In this document: in pieces, positions 1-6,296 of the stretch | Position numbering within the stretch: position 1 is the first letter of the stretch | Layout of the letters: each line of letters begins with the position of its first letter | Origin: Desulfobacterales bacterium | GTDB taxonomy: Bacteria > Desulfobacterota > Desulfobacteria > Desulfobacterales > C00003060 | Assembly (NCBI GenBank): GCA_030613145.1 | Contig: JAUWMM010000062.1 | Coordinates: 1-8,164 of the forward strand | DNA length: 8,164 nt | Direction of reading: 5' to 3' | Position numbers and translations under genes: made by a program | The notes under the pieces: model-generated | Databases searched by the model: none | What the model was told of the DNA's origin: nothing | Seen by the model: only the letters and a program-made list of their open reading frames with translations

Positions 1-77
1 TTAACGGCGATATGCTGGGGGCCCTGGGAGAAGACACAGACGCGGGTTTGTTCTTAGCAGCAGGGATTGGGATTTAG
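1..77 (+). CDS. cobS: Probable C-terminal end of adenosylcobinamide-GDP ribazoletransferase (cobalamin synthase), partial
   Basis: Only the last 24 codons are visible, read from base 3 and ending in TAG at 75-77; the rest lies left of the window. The peptide begins NGDMLGALGE and ends in a hydrophobic FLAAGIGI tail. From memory, CobS proteins end in a GG-x-TGD-x-LGA motif followed by a short acidic stretch and a final hydrophobic segment, which matches well except that Asn replaces the usual Thr. CobS is an integral membrane enzyme that joins adenosylcobinamide-GDP to alpha-ribazole in the last steps of vitamin B12 synthesis. The gene converges on the TPR gene, leaving 46 bp between stop codons. 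The call rests on about 20 residues, so another membrane protein remains possible. Confidence 0.6.
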   Translation, partial: NGDMLGALGEDTDAGLFLAAGIGI

Positions 78-123
78 AGCCCCATGGACAGCCAGACCAA
101 GGAAATGGGGGTTTGAACATCTT
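78..123. terminator. Possible weak bidirectional terminator between convergent genes
   Basis: The gap between the convergent stop codons holds a 6-bp inverted repeat, CCCCAT at 80-85 and ATGGGG at 105-110, with a 19-nt loop. On the plus strand it is followed only by a short TTT, so it is not a textbook intrinsic terminator. Its position between two facing gene ends is the main reason to list it. Confidence 0.25.
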
Positions 124-1404
124 CTAATACCTTGACTTGGGTTTTTGTGGTCTTTTGTAATGAATAGAGCGTTGGCGGGGCTTTTGCTTAAACCTCTGAG
201 CAAGGGCCTTAGCCCTATCGCAAGCTTGACGGTTACCCATTTTACAGGAGTGCTCAAAGTCCTTAAAGGCAAGGCGCCGCCTTTGCAACTTGAGGTTGAT
301 CTCACCACGGCCAAAGAAAAATCGTGGGTTCAGTGGGTTCAATTCTATGGCCTTATTAATGGACCTAAGTGCTAAACCATATTTGCCCAGCTTTGCCAGG
401 GTCAATGACTTTACGCCATGGGCCCGGACTGAATCCGGTGCGATCTCAAGAGCTCTATCAATCTTCTTAAGAGCCTCGCTCGGCTTGCCCATCCGGTTGA
501 AAGCTACGGCCTGACCAATGTAAGCCTGGAATAATTCTGGATTTGCCGACAGCGCCTGATTGTAACCCTCCAGCGCTTCCTCCAAGCGCCCTTTTGCCAT
601 GTCAGCCCCTGCGCTTTTCAAATGATCTAAGGCCGTCATCGTAGTTGTCAGAGCCACGTATTTTTCCTTAAGCTCTCTTTTGGGGAATTGCATTTGTTTG
701 CCGGAAACCCCATCTTTTCGCTCGGCCTTTAACTGGTTGAGTTCTTCCTGAAGCGATGCCAATTGGACCTGGATATTTTTGAACTCTTCAACGCTCTCTT
801 CGTCATCTTTCAAAGCAGAGATACGCTCCTCAAGATTCAAGGTATCCACAGTGGCACGGATCAGGACGGTTACCATCAGGTTTTCACCAGACATCTCCCA
901 CGCTTCTTCCAAGACCTCCACGGACATGACCCCTGACGTCAGGGAATTGATCTCATCCTTAGTCAATTGATAGTTTTTGACTTCAGTGGAACTTTGCAGG
1001 TAGGTGCCTGCCTTCTCGAGTGCCAACCTCTTGGCCTCAATCAGGGCGAGGGCCCTGGCATCTTTCTTGTTGTCCAGGTCGCCCATGACATATTTCCCTT
1101 CACAGGTCACCACTTCTGATTCGGCAAAGGCCAAAGGGCAGCAAAAGGTAACCACCAAGAACAGGCCCATAAATACCTTAGCAGTCGAGACTTTTTTAAG
1201 GCGGTCAATTTTGTTCAAGAAAAACAGAGATTTTAACCGCGGTAAGGGACGGTTCAAAGCTGAAGGCTGAAGGCTCAAAGGTAACAGAAAGCTACAGGCA
1301 ACTCCCGTTGAAAGATGCCCTTTCAGCTTTGAGCTTTGAACTTTGAGCTTGAATAAAGATTGGACAAAAGAGAATGTATTGCAAAAGACTCTCATCGGTT
1401 TCAT
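124..1404 (-). CDS. Exported TPR-repeat protein with an N-terminal LPP20/FlgT-like domain
   Basis: The frame encodes 426 residues from the ATG at 1404. Residues 79-94 are a hydrophobic signal-peptide core ending AFA before ES, so the protein is probably exported. Residues about 97-190 (GKYVMGD, DARALALIEAKRLALEKAGTY) resemble the LPP20/FlgT N-terminal fold by general pattern. Residues about 205-230 look like a coiled coil, and about 258-400 hold roughly four TPR units ending in an AC-containing repeat. The C-terminal tail is rich in Lys and Arg. No enzymatic residues are seen; a protein-interaction role in the periplasm or at the outer membrane is inferred. The start is uncertain. ATG 1404 has a purine-rich AGAGGGGG site 18 bp after the moeA stop, but residues about 18-53 are encoded by an inverted heptamer array. 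Other candidates are TTG 1218, which gives a normal signal peptide (KIDRLKK n-region), and ATG 1170, preceded by AAGG. Likely co-transcribed with moeA. Confidence 0.8.
   Translation of the reverse strand: MKPMRVFCNTFSFVQSLFKLKVQSSKLKGHLSTGVACSFLLPLSLQPSALNRPLPRLKSLFFLNKIDRLKKVSTAKVFMGLFLVVTFCCPLAFAESEVVTCEGKYVMGDLDNKKDARALALIEAKRLALEKAGTYLQSSTEVKNYQLTKDEINSLTSGVMSVEVLEEAWEMSGENLMVTVLIRATVDTLNLEERISALKDDEESVEEFKNIQVQLASLQEELNQLKAERKDGVSGKQMQFPKRELKEKYVALTTTMTALDHLKSAGADMAKGRLEEALEGYNQALSANPELFQAYIGQAVAFNRMGKPSEALKKIDRALEIAPDSVRAHGVKSLTLAKLGKYGLALRSINKAIELNPLNPRFFFGRGEINLKLQRRRLAFKDFEHSCKMGNRQACDRAKALAQRFKQKPRQRSIHYKRPQKPKSRY
1253..1353. repeat. Inverted array of degenerate 7-nt units (array A)
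   Basis: On the plus strand, four in-phase heptamers occupy 1254-1281 (TCAAAGC, TGAAGGC twice, TCAAAGG). A 37-nt spacer follows. The reverse-complement type then runs in phase from 1321 to 1348 (TTTCAGC, TTTGAGC, TTTGAAC, TTTGAGC) and ends in TTGAA. The two arms can pair imperfectly into a long hairpin. The array lies inside the 5' part of the TPR reading frame without breaking it. Confidence 0.85.
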
Positions 1405-1422
1405 TGGCTTCCCCCTCTAAAC

Positions 1423-3357
1423 TTACAGGCTCGCAATAACAGTGCCCGTTTTTGAGGTGTCGTAGCCGCCCAACTCATGCACAAGTTCTTTGAATGGCTG
1501 TGATCGAATAATCTCCAGCATCAACCGGATCTTCTCGTCCTCAAAAAATTCTTCCGGAATGACAAGGTCATATTGCTCCGTTACAATCGGGACAAAATCA
1601 AGGTTCAAGGCCCTGGCTGCTGCATAAATGCCAAGCCCTGTATCTGCCGCACAGCTTAGCACACCCACCGCCACTGACATATGGGTGAATTCGTCCTGGT
1701 CATATCCCTTGATGCTTTCCGGCTTGATATTAAGCTTTGCCAGCCGATAGTCCAAGAGTATCCTAGTCCCTGATCCTGCCTGTCTGTTGATAAAGGTAAT
1801 ATCATCTCTTGCCAGATCCTCAATCCCTTTGATCCCTTTGGGATTACCGCGGGGCACAATCAGGCCTTGCTGGCGATAGACCAAATTGACCAGCTTTACC
1901 CTCATGTCAGGAAGGTAGCGTTTGATATAAGAAATATTGTAGGTGCCCGTTTCTGTGTCAAGGAGGTGGGAGCCTGCTGCATGACAGTATCCGTTTCTCA
2001 GAACGATCAGACCTCCCAGGCTCCCCACGTTGCTTGAGGATAGGCTGAAACGAAAATCCCGCACCCTCACCTGATTCGCCAAGATATCGAGGGTGTTGTC
2101 GTGGCTTCCAACCACCACCACGGTGTTTTCAATTTCTGCAAGATCCTTCAATAGCTCGGCCTCCACCGGCTCACCCGCCTTGATCCCCTCCCCATGAGCA
2201 GGAATCCTAATAATCGCGTCTGCCTCTGTCAGGGTGGTCACAGAACCTGCGCCTCTAGGAAGAGAGGAGGCCACGACCGTATCTTTCACCCGGCCAAGCT
2301 TGACCCGAACAAATTCCTCAATACCAAGTTTTGACGCCACCTTTCGAGCAGTTCTAACCCCTATCTTTGACCGCACCGGCTCCGGTGTGCCAAGCATTCT
2401 GCAGATGAGTGGCAGGGCGAACTTCTCAAACGCCATAATGGCTGACACCGTATAACCTGGATTTCCAATCACCGGTTTATTATCGATAATACCCAGGACA
2501 GTCGGCTTTCCGGGCATAATGGTAACTCCGTGCACCAGGACTTCTCCAAGCTCACCAATGACACTTGCAGTGTAATCCTCAGAGCCGGCAGAAGAACCTG
2601 CACTTACAATCACAAGGTCGGCATCCCCGGCTGTGGCTTCGCGTACTGCATTCAAGACCTCTTCAAAAATATCAGGGACTATGGGGTGGCTCAGATATTT
2701 CCCGCCACGGGCCCTAATCAAGGCGCCCATGATAGCAGAATTGCTTTCAACCACCCGGCCTGGTGGAGGGGTGCCGGATGTGAGATCCTGGTGGTATATG
2801 AGTTCTGAACCAGTTGGGATTATGAGCACGCGAGGCTTTTGTTTGACCTTAACATCAAAAACCCCTCCATTTAGAAGGGCACCGATTTCATACGGTGTAA
2901 TCAGGTGATTCTGGGGAAGGATGAGTTCGGTGGCCACGATATCCTCGCCTACTTTTCTGACGTGTTGCCATGGGTAGGCAGCCGACTCAATCTGGACGGT
3001 TTCCTCGTCAACATCCACGACATATTCGATCATGATGACCGCATCTGTCCCCACAGGCATAATGTGACCCGTATTAACAAAGAATGCATCTTTCCCGATG
3101 AGGAGTTGCTTTGGCCGGTCTACAGTGGTGCCAAAGGTGATCTCTGCACGCACGGCAATTCCATCCATGGCCGCTGCATGGTAACTGGGGGATGAAAATC
3201 TGGCAAATACCGGTTCTGCCGTGACCCGTCCTGCCGCCTCTTGAGCTGGGATGGTTTCCGGCTGGAGATATTGGTCAAAAGAAAAACGATTAAAGAAAAT
3301 CGCCTGGGCCTCTTCCAGGGATTTCATTTGCAAATAGATATGTCTCTTAGTCTTCAT
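1423..3357 (-). CDS. moeA: MoeA-like molybdopterin molybdenumtransferase fused to a PBP-like (LysR substrate-binding type) domain
   Basis: The protein has 644 residues, against about 400 for a stand-alone MoeA. The MoeA part covers roughly residues 12-405: AMDGIAV (63-69), TGHIMPVGTDAVIMIE (96-111), GEDI (137-140), PTGSEL (181-186), ESNS (204-207), SAGSSAGSEDYT (252-263), PGKP (282-285) and GNPGYTVS (298-305). MoeA inserts molybdate into adenylylated molybdopterin in the cytoplasm. Residues about 412-640 form a periplasmic-binding-protein-like domain with FINRQAGSGTR (522-532), GYDQDEFTHMSVA (551-563) and AADTGLGIYAA (570-580), the domain seen in known MoeA/LysR-type fusions of anaerobes and archaea. 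It has no signal peptide, so a cytoplasmic ligand or oxyanion-sensing role is inferred. ATG 3357 lacks a clear Shine-Dalgarno; ATG 3327 (residue 11) is an alternative. It is followed after 18 bp by the TPR gene. Confidence 0.93.
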   Translation of the reverse strand: MKTKRHIYLQMKSLEEAQAIFFNRFSFDQYLQPETIPAQEAAGRVTAEPVFARFSSPSYHAAAMDGIAVRAEITFGTTVDRPKQLLIGKDAFFVNTGHIMPVGTDAVIMIEYVVDVDEETVQIESAAYPWQHVRKVGEDIVATELILPQNHLITPYEIGALLNGGVFDVKVKQKPRVLIIPTGSELIYHQDLTSGTPPPGRVVESNSAIMGALIRARGGKYLSHPIVPDIFEEVLNAVREATAGDADLVIVSAGSSAGSEDYTASVIGELGEVLVHGVTIMPGKPTVLGIIDNKPVIGNPGYTVSAIMAFEKFALPLICRMLGTPEPVRSKIGVRTARKVASKLGIEEFVRVKLGRVKDTVVASSLPRGAGSVTTLTEADAIIRIPAHGEGIKAGEPVEAELLKDLAEIENTVVVVGSHDNTLDILANQVRVRDFRFSLSSSNVGSLGGLIVLRNGYCHAAGSHLLDTETGTYNISYIKRYLPDMRVKLVNLVYRQQGLIVPRGNPKGIKGIEDLARDDITFINRQAGSGTRILLDYRLAKLNIKPESIKGYDQDEFTHMSVAVGVLSCAADTGLGIYAAARALNLDFVPIVTEQYDLVIPEEFFEDEKIRLMLEIIRSQPFKELVHELGGYDTSKTGTVIASL

Positions 3358-3394
3358 TAGATGCTAAATTCTTTGGACTTGGTAATCAAAAATA

Positions 3395-3486
3395 GACGAA
3401 AGAAATCTTATCACGAAAGCACGAAATCTTGAAAACACGAAAGAATTATGATTTTTTTCGAGTTTTCGTACTTTCTCGTTTACGTG
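3395..3486. repeat. Inverted array of degenerate 8-nt units (array B)
   Basis: Four in-phase octamers at 3412-3443 follow the pattern CACGAAAG (exact in units 1 and 4). An 11-nt AT-rich spacer follows, then four in-phase octamers at 3455-3486 of the reverse-complement type (TTTTCGAG through TTTACGTG). An extra GACGAAAG lies at 3395-3402, slightly out of phase. The outermost pair, CACGAAAG and TTTACGTG, can form six of eight base pairs. The array starts 38 bp upstream of the moeA start, so it lies in that gene's promoter or leader. Confidence 0.85.
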
Positions 3487-3690
3487 ACTAACAAGCACTA
3501 TAAATCAATTGAACAGGCCAAATTATTCAGTGTGAACGAGTGCACCTGTTCATCTGGAGCTTGACAGGACGGCCCAACGTCTATTAGTTATTAAGACGTG
3601 AGGCTTTACGTCACACAACACTCCATACCAAAAGTCTTAAAAGTTTACCAGAGGATCAGGGCTCCGTCAAAGTTACATTGCGCAAACACA
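3487..3690. other. Gene-free divergent intergenic stretch with small inverted repeats
   Basis: I see no convincing coding frame here. There is a perfect 8-bp inverted repeat, TGAACAGG at 3510-3517 and CCTGTTCA at 3545-3552, with a near copy TGAACGAG at 3533-3540 between them. A second inverted repeat, ACGTCT at 3577-3582 and AGACGT at 3594-3599, is followed by another ACGTC at 3608-3612. TTGACA at 3561-3566 matches a -35 box on the plus strand, but no good -10 lies at the right distance. Promoters for the divergent moeA and HAD genes are expected somewhere in 3358-3900, but none can be fixed by eye. Confidence 0.5.
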
Positions 3691-3823
3691 AAAATCCCCC
3701 TAAATCCCCCTTTAATAAAGGGGGACTTTGAAGTTCCCCCTTTGGAAAAGGGCCCGCCCTGGCGCGACAGAAGCTGGAGAATGCCACAGAGTGAACAACC
3801 CGGTCTGGGCCAGGGGGGATTTT
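3691..3823. mobile_element. MITE-like C/G-run repeat element, 133 bp, no coding capacity
   Basis: The element is bounded by perfect 10-bp terminal inverted repeats, AAAATCCCCC at 3691-3700 and GGGGGATTTT at 3814-3823. Inside are a second TAAATCCCCC, a 19-nt palindrome at 3706-3724 (9-bp arms CCCCCTTTA and TAAAGGGGG around one A), a second hairpin CCCTTT/AAAGGG around 3738-3752, and an outer stem CCCTGGC (3757-3763) with GCCAGGG (3809-3815). Repeats of this C5/G5 type are common in intergenic DNA of several bacterial phyla. I see no target-site duplication. It could be a non-autonomous mobile element or a structured REP-like repeat. Short open frames that cross it are artefacts. Confidence 0.65.
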
Positions 3824-3903
3824 AGAAATGAGGCAATTTTCATTGTAAAACATTATGTTAAGGCTTTCCTTGACGTTGCGATGACCAGAGGATTTTGTGG
3901 AGG

Positions 3904-4524
3904 ATGGAACAGATAAGAGTAGTGATTTTCGATTGCGATGGCGTCATGTTTGACTCAAGGAGGGCCAATGAGGCCTACTACAATCATATTCTGGCTCAGT
4001 TCGGAAAGCCACAGATGAACAGCGAGGAGTGTGACTATGTGCACATGAACACTGCGGAGCAATCCGTGGCATACCTGTTCAGGAATGATCCAAAGTTGAA
4101 AGATGCCCTTGCCTACCGCCACCGCGTGAGCTATCTGCCATTTATCCCTTCGATGGAAATGGAACCATACCTAAAAGATTTCCTGCAGTACCTGCGACCA
4201 GCTTTCAGAACCGCCATATCCACGAACCGGTCTGACACCATGGGTCCTGTCTTGGCGGAACATGGGCTGGAAGAATACTTTGACATAGTGGTCTCATGCC
4301 TGGACGTAAAACATCCCAAACCCGATCCCGAGTCCCTCATCAAGATACTCGACCATTTTGGGCTATCCCCTCATCAAGCCATCTACATTGGGGATTCAGA
4401 GATCGATGAATCGGCGGCCAAGGCTGCCGGGATTCCCTTGGTGGCATACAAGAACTCAGCGCTTTCTGCTGCCTACCATGTGACACACTTCAAAGAGATA
4501 GAAGATCTTCTTGAAGAGAATTGA
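3904..4524 (+). CDS. HAD-superfamily hydrolase, phosphoglycolate phosphatase-like (subfamily IA)
   Basis: The protein has 206 residues from ATG 3904 and shows all four HAD motifs: motif I DCDGVMFDS (residues 10-18, nucleophile Asp10 and acid/base Asp12), motif II ISTN with Ser106, motif III Lys139 in HPKPDP, and motif IV IGDSEIDESAAKAAG (162-176). The segment after motif I, about residues 18-85, is a small alpha-helical C1 cap typical of Gph-type phosphatases. It should be a cytoplasmic Mg-dependent phosphatase of a small phosphorylated metabolite; the substrate cannot be read from the sequence. The start could also be TTG 3895, nine bases upstream. ATG 3904 has GGAGG directly abutting it, which is too close, but AGAGGA at 3887-3892 sits 11 nt away, so I prefer it. 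The gene stands alone on its strand and converges on the XRE-cupin gene, and its stop codon overlaps the first unit of array C. Confidence 0.88.
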   Translation: MEQIRVVIFDCDGVMFDSRRANEAYYNHILAQFGKPQMNSEECDYVHMNTAEQSVAYLFRNDPKLKDALAYRHRVSYLPFIPSMEMEPYLKDFLQYLRPAFRTAISTNRSDTMGPVLAEHGLEEYFDIVVSCLDVKHPKPDPESLIKILDHFGLSPHQAIYIGDSEIDESAAKAAGIPLVAYKNSALSAAYHVTHFKEIEDLLEEN

Positions 4525-4620
4525 GGGATTGAGGAATTGAGGAATTGAGGGATTCAGGGATTCAGCGATTCGGTCACATCAATCCCGCAATTCATAAATT
4601 CCCGAATCCCTGAATTCGTA
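4523..4620. repeat. Inverted array of degenerate 8-nt units filling a convergent intergenic gap (array C)
   Basis: Six in-phase octamers at 4523-4570 follow GAGGGATT or GAGGAATT, drifting to CAGGGATT and CAGCGATT. A 10-nt spacer (4571-4580) follows, then five in-phase octamers of the reverse type at 4581-4620 (AATCCCGC, AATTCATA, AATTCCCG, AATCCCTG, AATTCGTA). The array begins inside the HAD stop codon and ends on the base before the regulator's stop codon, so nothing else lies in the gap. A transcript from either strand could fold into a long imperfect hairpin, so it may serve as a bidirectional terminator or RNA-end stabiliser. There is no U-tract. Confidence 0.9.
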
Positions 4621-5304
4621 TCACTCGTCTTTTGCATAAAGAACGGCCAGAATGACGGTTTCTTTGTCACCATGGCATCGGACCAGATGGGGAATAGTGG
4701 AATCGTAATAGATGCTGTCACCTGGGTAAAGCACCTCTGTATAGTCCTCCAGTATGACTTCCATAGCCCCTTTTAGGATATAGATAAACTCCTGTCCTGC
4801 GTGAGTAGACAGTTCCTTTTTTGCCTTAGAGGGCACCAGGGTCACCATAAAGGGTTCCATGTGGCGATCCTTCTTGTCCGGTGCCAGAGACTCATAAGTA
4901 TACCCATACTGGTCCCCTTGGGCAGAAGTGTACCTGGAGATGACACGCCGCTGATCCTTTCGAACCACTGTAAAAGGCTTGATTTCACCAGTAGATATGA
5001 ATCTACCCAGCTTCATGTCAAGTGCCTTTGCGAGCCTGATCAAGACACCCAATGGAGGGGAGACCTCATCTGTCTCTATCTGAGCAAGATACTTTAAACT
5101 CAGGCCGGTCCGCTGGGCAACATCTTTTACGGTCAAGCCTTTCCCTTCCCGAACTCTACGCACCCGCTGGCCTACAGAGGCCGGTTCGGCGCCCCCTTCA
5201 GCCTCATGAGGTGCACTAGAGACTTGTTTTTCCCTTTCAGAAGAAAACTGACTGATGTCTTCCAAAAAATCTTTATAGGCATCTGCCGATTTTTCGTTAC
5301 TCAT
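4621..5304 (-). CDS. XRE-family transcriptional regulator with C-terminal cupin domain
   Basis: The protein has 227 residues. A charged N-terminal extension (1-43) with no recognised domain precedes an XRE/Cro helix-turn-helix at about 44-103 (VGQRVRRVRE, DVAQRTGLSLKYLAQIE). A linker follows, and then a cupin_2 beta-barrel at about 148-224 (HAGQEFIYILKG at 168-179, PGDSIYY and IPHLVRC at 194-210). Such regulators bind DNA through the HTH and sense a small molecule or metal in the cupin. Here the usual HxH metal motif is reduced to His168, with Glu172 and His206 as possible ligands, so metal binding is uncertain. ATG 5304 is well supported by AGGAGAGGGG eight bases upstream. The gene lies 46 bp after fabD on the same strand, and a 17-bp palindrome in that gap is a candidate autoregulatory operator. 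The effector and regulon are unknown. Confidence 0.9.
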   Translation of the reverse strand: MSNEKSADAYKDFLEDISQFSSEREKQVSSAPHEAEGGAEPASVGQRVRRVREGKGLTVKDVAQRTGLSLKYLAQIETDEVSPPLGVLIRLAKALDMKLGRFISTGEIKPFTVVRKDQRRVISRYTSAQGDQYGYTYESLAPDKKDRHMEPFMVTLVPSKAKKELSTHAGQEFIYILKGAMEVILEDYTEVLYPGDSIYYDSTIPHLVRCHGDKETVILAVLYAKDE

Positions 5305-5325
5305 GACAAAAACCCCTCTCCTGAA

Positions 5326-5342
5326 CGAAACGTCTTGTTTCG
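5326..5342. promoter_or_regulatory. Candidate operator palindrome upstream of the XRE-cupin gene
   Basis: CGAAAC (5326-5331) and GTTTCG (5337-5342) form a perfect 6-bp inverted repeat with a 5-nt centre. It sits just upstream of the regulator's Shine-Dalgarno in the fabD-regulator gap. Two-fold symmetry and position suit autoregulation by a dimeric HTH protein. It lacks a T-tract, so it is a poor intrinsic terminator, although an RNA hairpin is an alternative role. Confidence 0.4.
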
Positions 5343-5350
5343 GGCCTGGT

Positions 5351-6292
5351 TTACGTTATAGCCCTAAGGAAAGCCTCCAGTCCCTTCATTCCATCCACAT
5401 TATAAACCTCGTACTCATAGGTGTCAGGTATAATCTTGCGGAGTAATCCGGTTAACACCTTTTTCGGACCAACTTCGCCAAAAACCACAATTTCGTCTTC
5501 CTGCATCCTGCACACCGAATCATACCAACGTACCGGGCTGCACAACTGTCTTGCCATGATTTCCTTGATCTCATTTGGGTCTGATTCAGAAGCAGCCGTT
5601 ACGTTAAACAACACGGGCAGCTTCGGTGTATTGAAAGGGATTTCTGCCAGAAAAGCCCTAAAGTCATCTTCAGCCCCCCGGATCAATTCACTGTGCCACG
5701 CACCACTGACTCTCAGAGGAATCGCCTTGGCCCCTCGCGCTTTTGCCATTTCAGAGGCGGATTTTACCGCATCGGGGGCTCCTGTTATCACGATCTGCTC
5801 GGCGGTATTGTGATTTGCCACGGCAACCACGCCCTCTTTCCGGGCTTCTTCAACTATCTCCCGCACCTCATCTATATTCAGACCGATAATCGCATGCATG
5901 GCACCTTCGTGTTTGGTGGCCTCACGATGCATCAGATGGCCTCGTTTGAACACCAGCCTGCACGTGTCTTCAGGGCTGACCACTCCGGTAGCACGCAGGG
6001 CACTGTATTCTCCAAGGCTGTGACCGGCCGTTACATCGGGCTGGATCCCCTCTTTTTCCAAGGCCGCAAGACAGGCAAGATTCACCGCTGTCATTGCAGG
6101 TTGCAGGTTCACTGTCAGGGTGAGCTCTTCCATCGGGCCCTTAAAACAGAGCTTAGAGATGTGGGCTTTTGACACCTCGTCAACCGTGTCAAAAATTTGA
6201 CGCACAAAATCATATTCCTGATAAAGATCTAGCCCCATACCGACAACCTGGGAACCCTGTCCAGGGAAGAGAAAAGCTATCTTTTTCTTCAA
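5351..6292 (-). CDS. fabD: Malonyl-CoA:acyl carrier protein transacylase
   Basis: The protein has 313 residues, the usual FabD length. It moves malonyl groups from CoA to ACP to supply type II fatty acid synthesis in the cytoplasm. It shows the N-terminal FPGQGSQ (9-15), the nucleophile elbow GHSLGEYSAL with Ser92, Arg117 in FKRGH for the malonyl carboxylate, catalytic His200 in GAWHS, Gln249 in RQL, and the C-terminal GPKKVLTGL (275-283). Positions match the E. coli enzyme closely. The start is TTG at 6292, fixed by a complete AAGGAGGT Shine-Dalgarno six bases upstream and by the usual N-terminal sequence. It follows hemA by 18 bp and precedes the XRE-cupin regulator by 46 bp. No other fatty acid synthesis gene is visible, so here it is grouped with haem and cytochrome genes rather than a fab cluster. 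Confidence 0.97.
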   Translation of the reverse strand: MKKKIAFLFPGQGSQVVGMGLDLYQEYDFVRQIFDTVDEVSKAHISKLCFKGPMEELTLTVNLQPAMTAVNLACLAALEKEGIQPDVTAGHSLGEYSALRATGVVSPEDTCRLVFKRGHLMHREATKHEGAMHAIIGLNIDEVREIVEEARKEGVVAVANHNTAEQIVITGAPDAVKSASEMAKARGAKAIPLRVSGAWHSELIRGAEDDFRAFLAEIPFNTPKLPVLFNVTAASESDPNEIKEIMARQLCSPVRWYDSVCRMQEDEIVVFGEVGPKKVLTGLLRKIIPDTYEYEVYNVDGMKGLEAFLRAIT

Positions 6293-6296
6293 AATC

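Noticed and set aside
54..314. 86-residue minus-strand open frame
   Set aside because: It overlaps the TPR gene in another frame and the end of the probable cobS; the peptide is not protein-like.
3561..3590. Sigma-70 promoter with TTGACA at 3561
   Set aside because: No acceptable -10 hexamer is found 16-18 nt downstream, and the HAD gene is over 300 bp away.
3691..3823. C/G-run element as an intrinsic terminator
   Set aside because: It lies in a divergent region where no gene ends, and has terminal inverted repeats and several stems, unlike a simple terminator.
3598..3853. Overlapping short open frames on both strands near 3598-3853
   Set aside because: Both cross the C/G-run element, so their Pro/Leu-rich peptides are products of the repeat rather than genes.
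3358..3903. Molybdenum-cofactor riboswitch or other leader RNA upstream of moeA
   Set aside because: The structure seen is explained by the octamer array; I could not match any riboswitch core.
3395..4620. Repeat arrays as CRISPR arrays
   Set aside because: Units are 7-8 nt and contiguous, with no unique spacers between them, and no cas gene is present.
5693..6172. 159-residue open frame on the plus strand
   Set aside because: It lies wholly antisense within fabD, whose motifs are all intact, and has no recognisable domain or ribosome-binding site.
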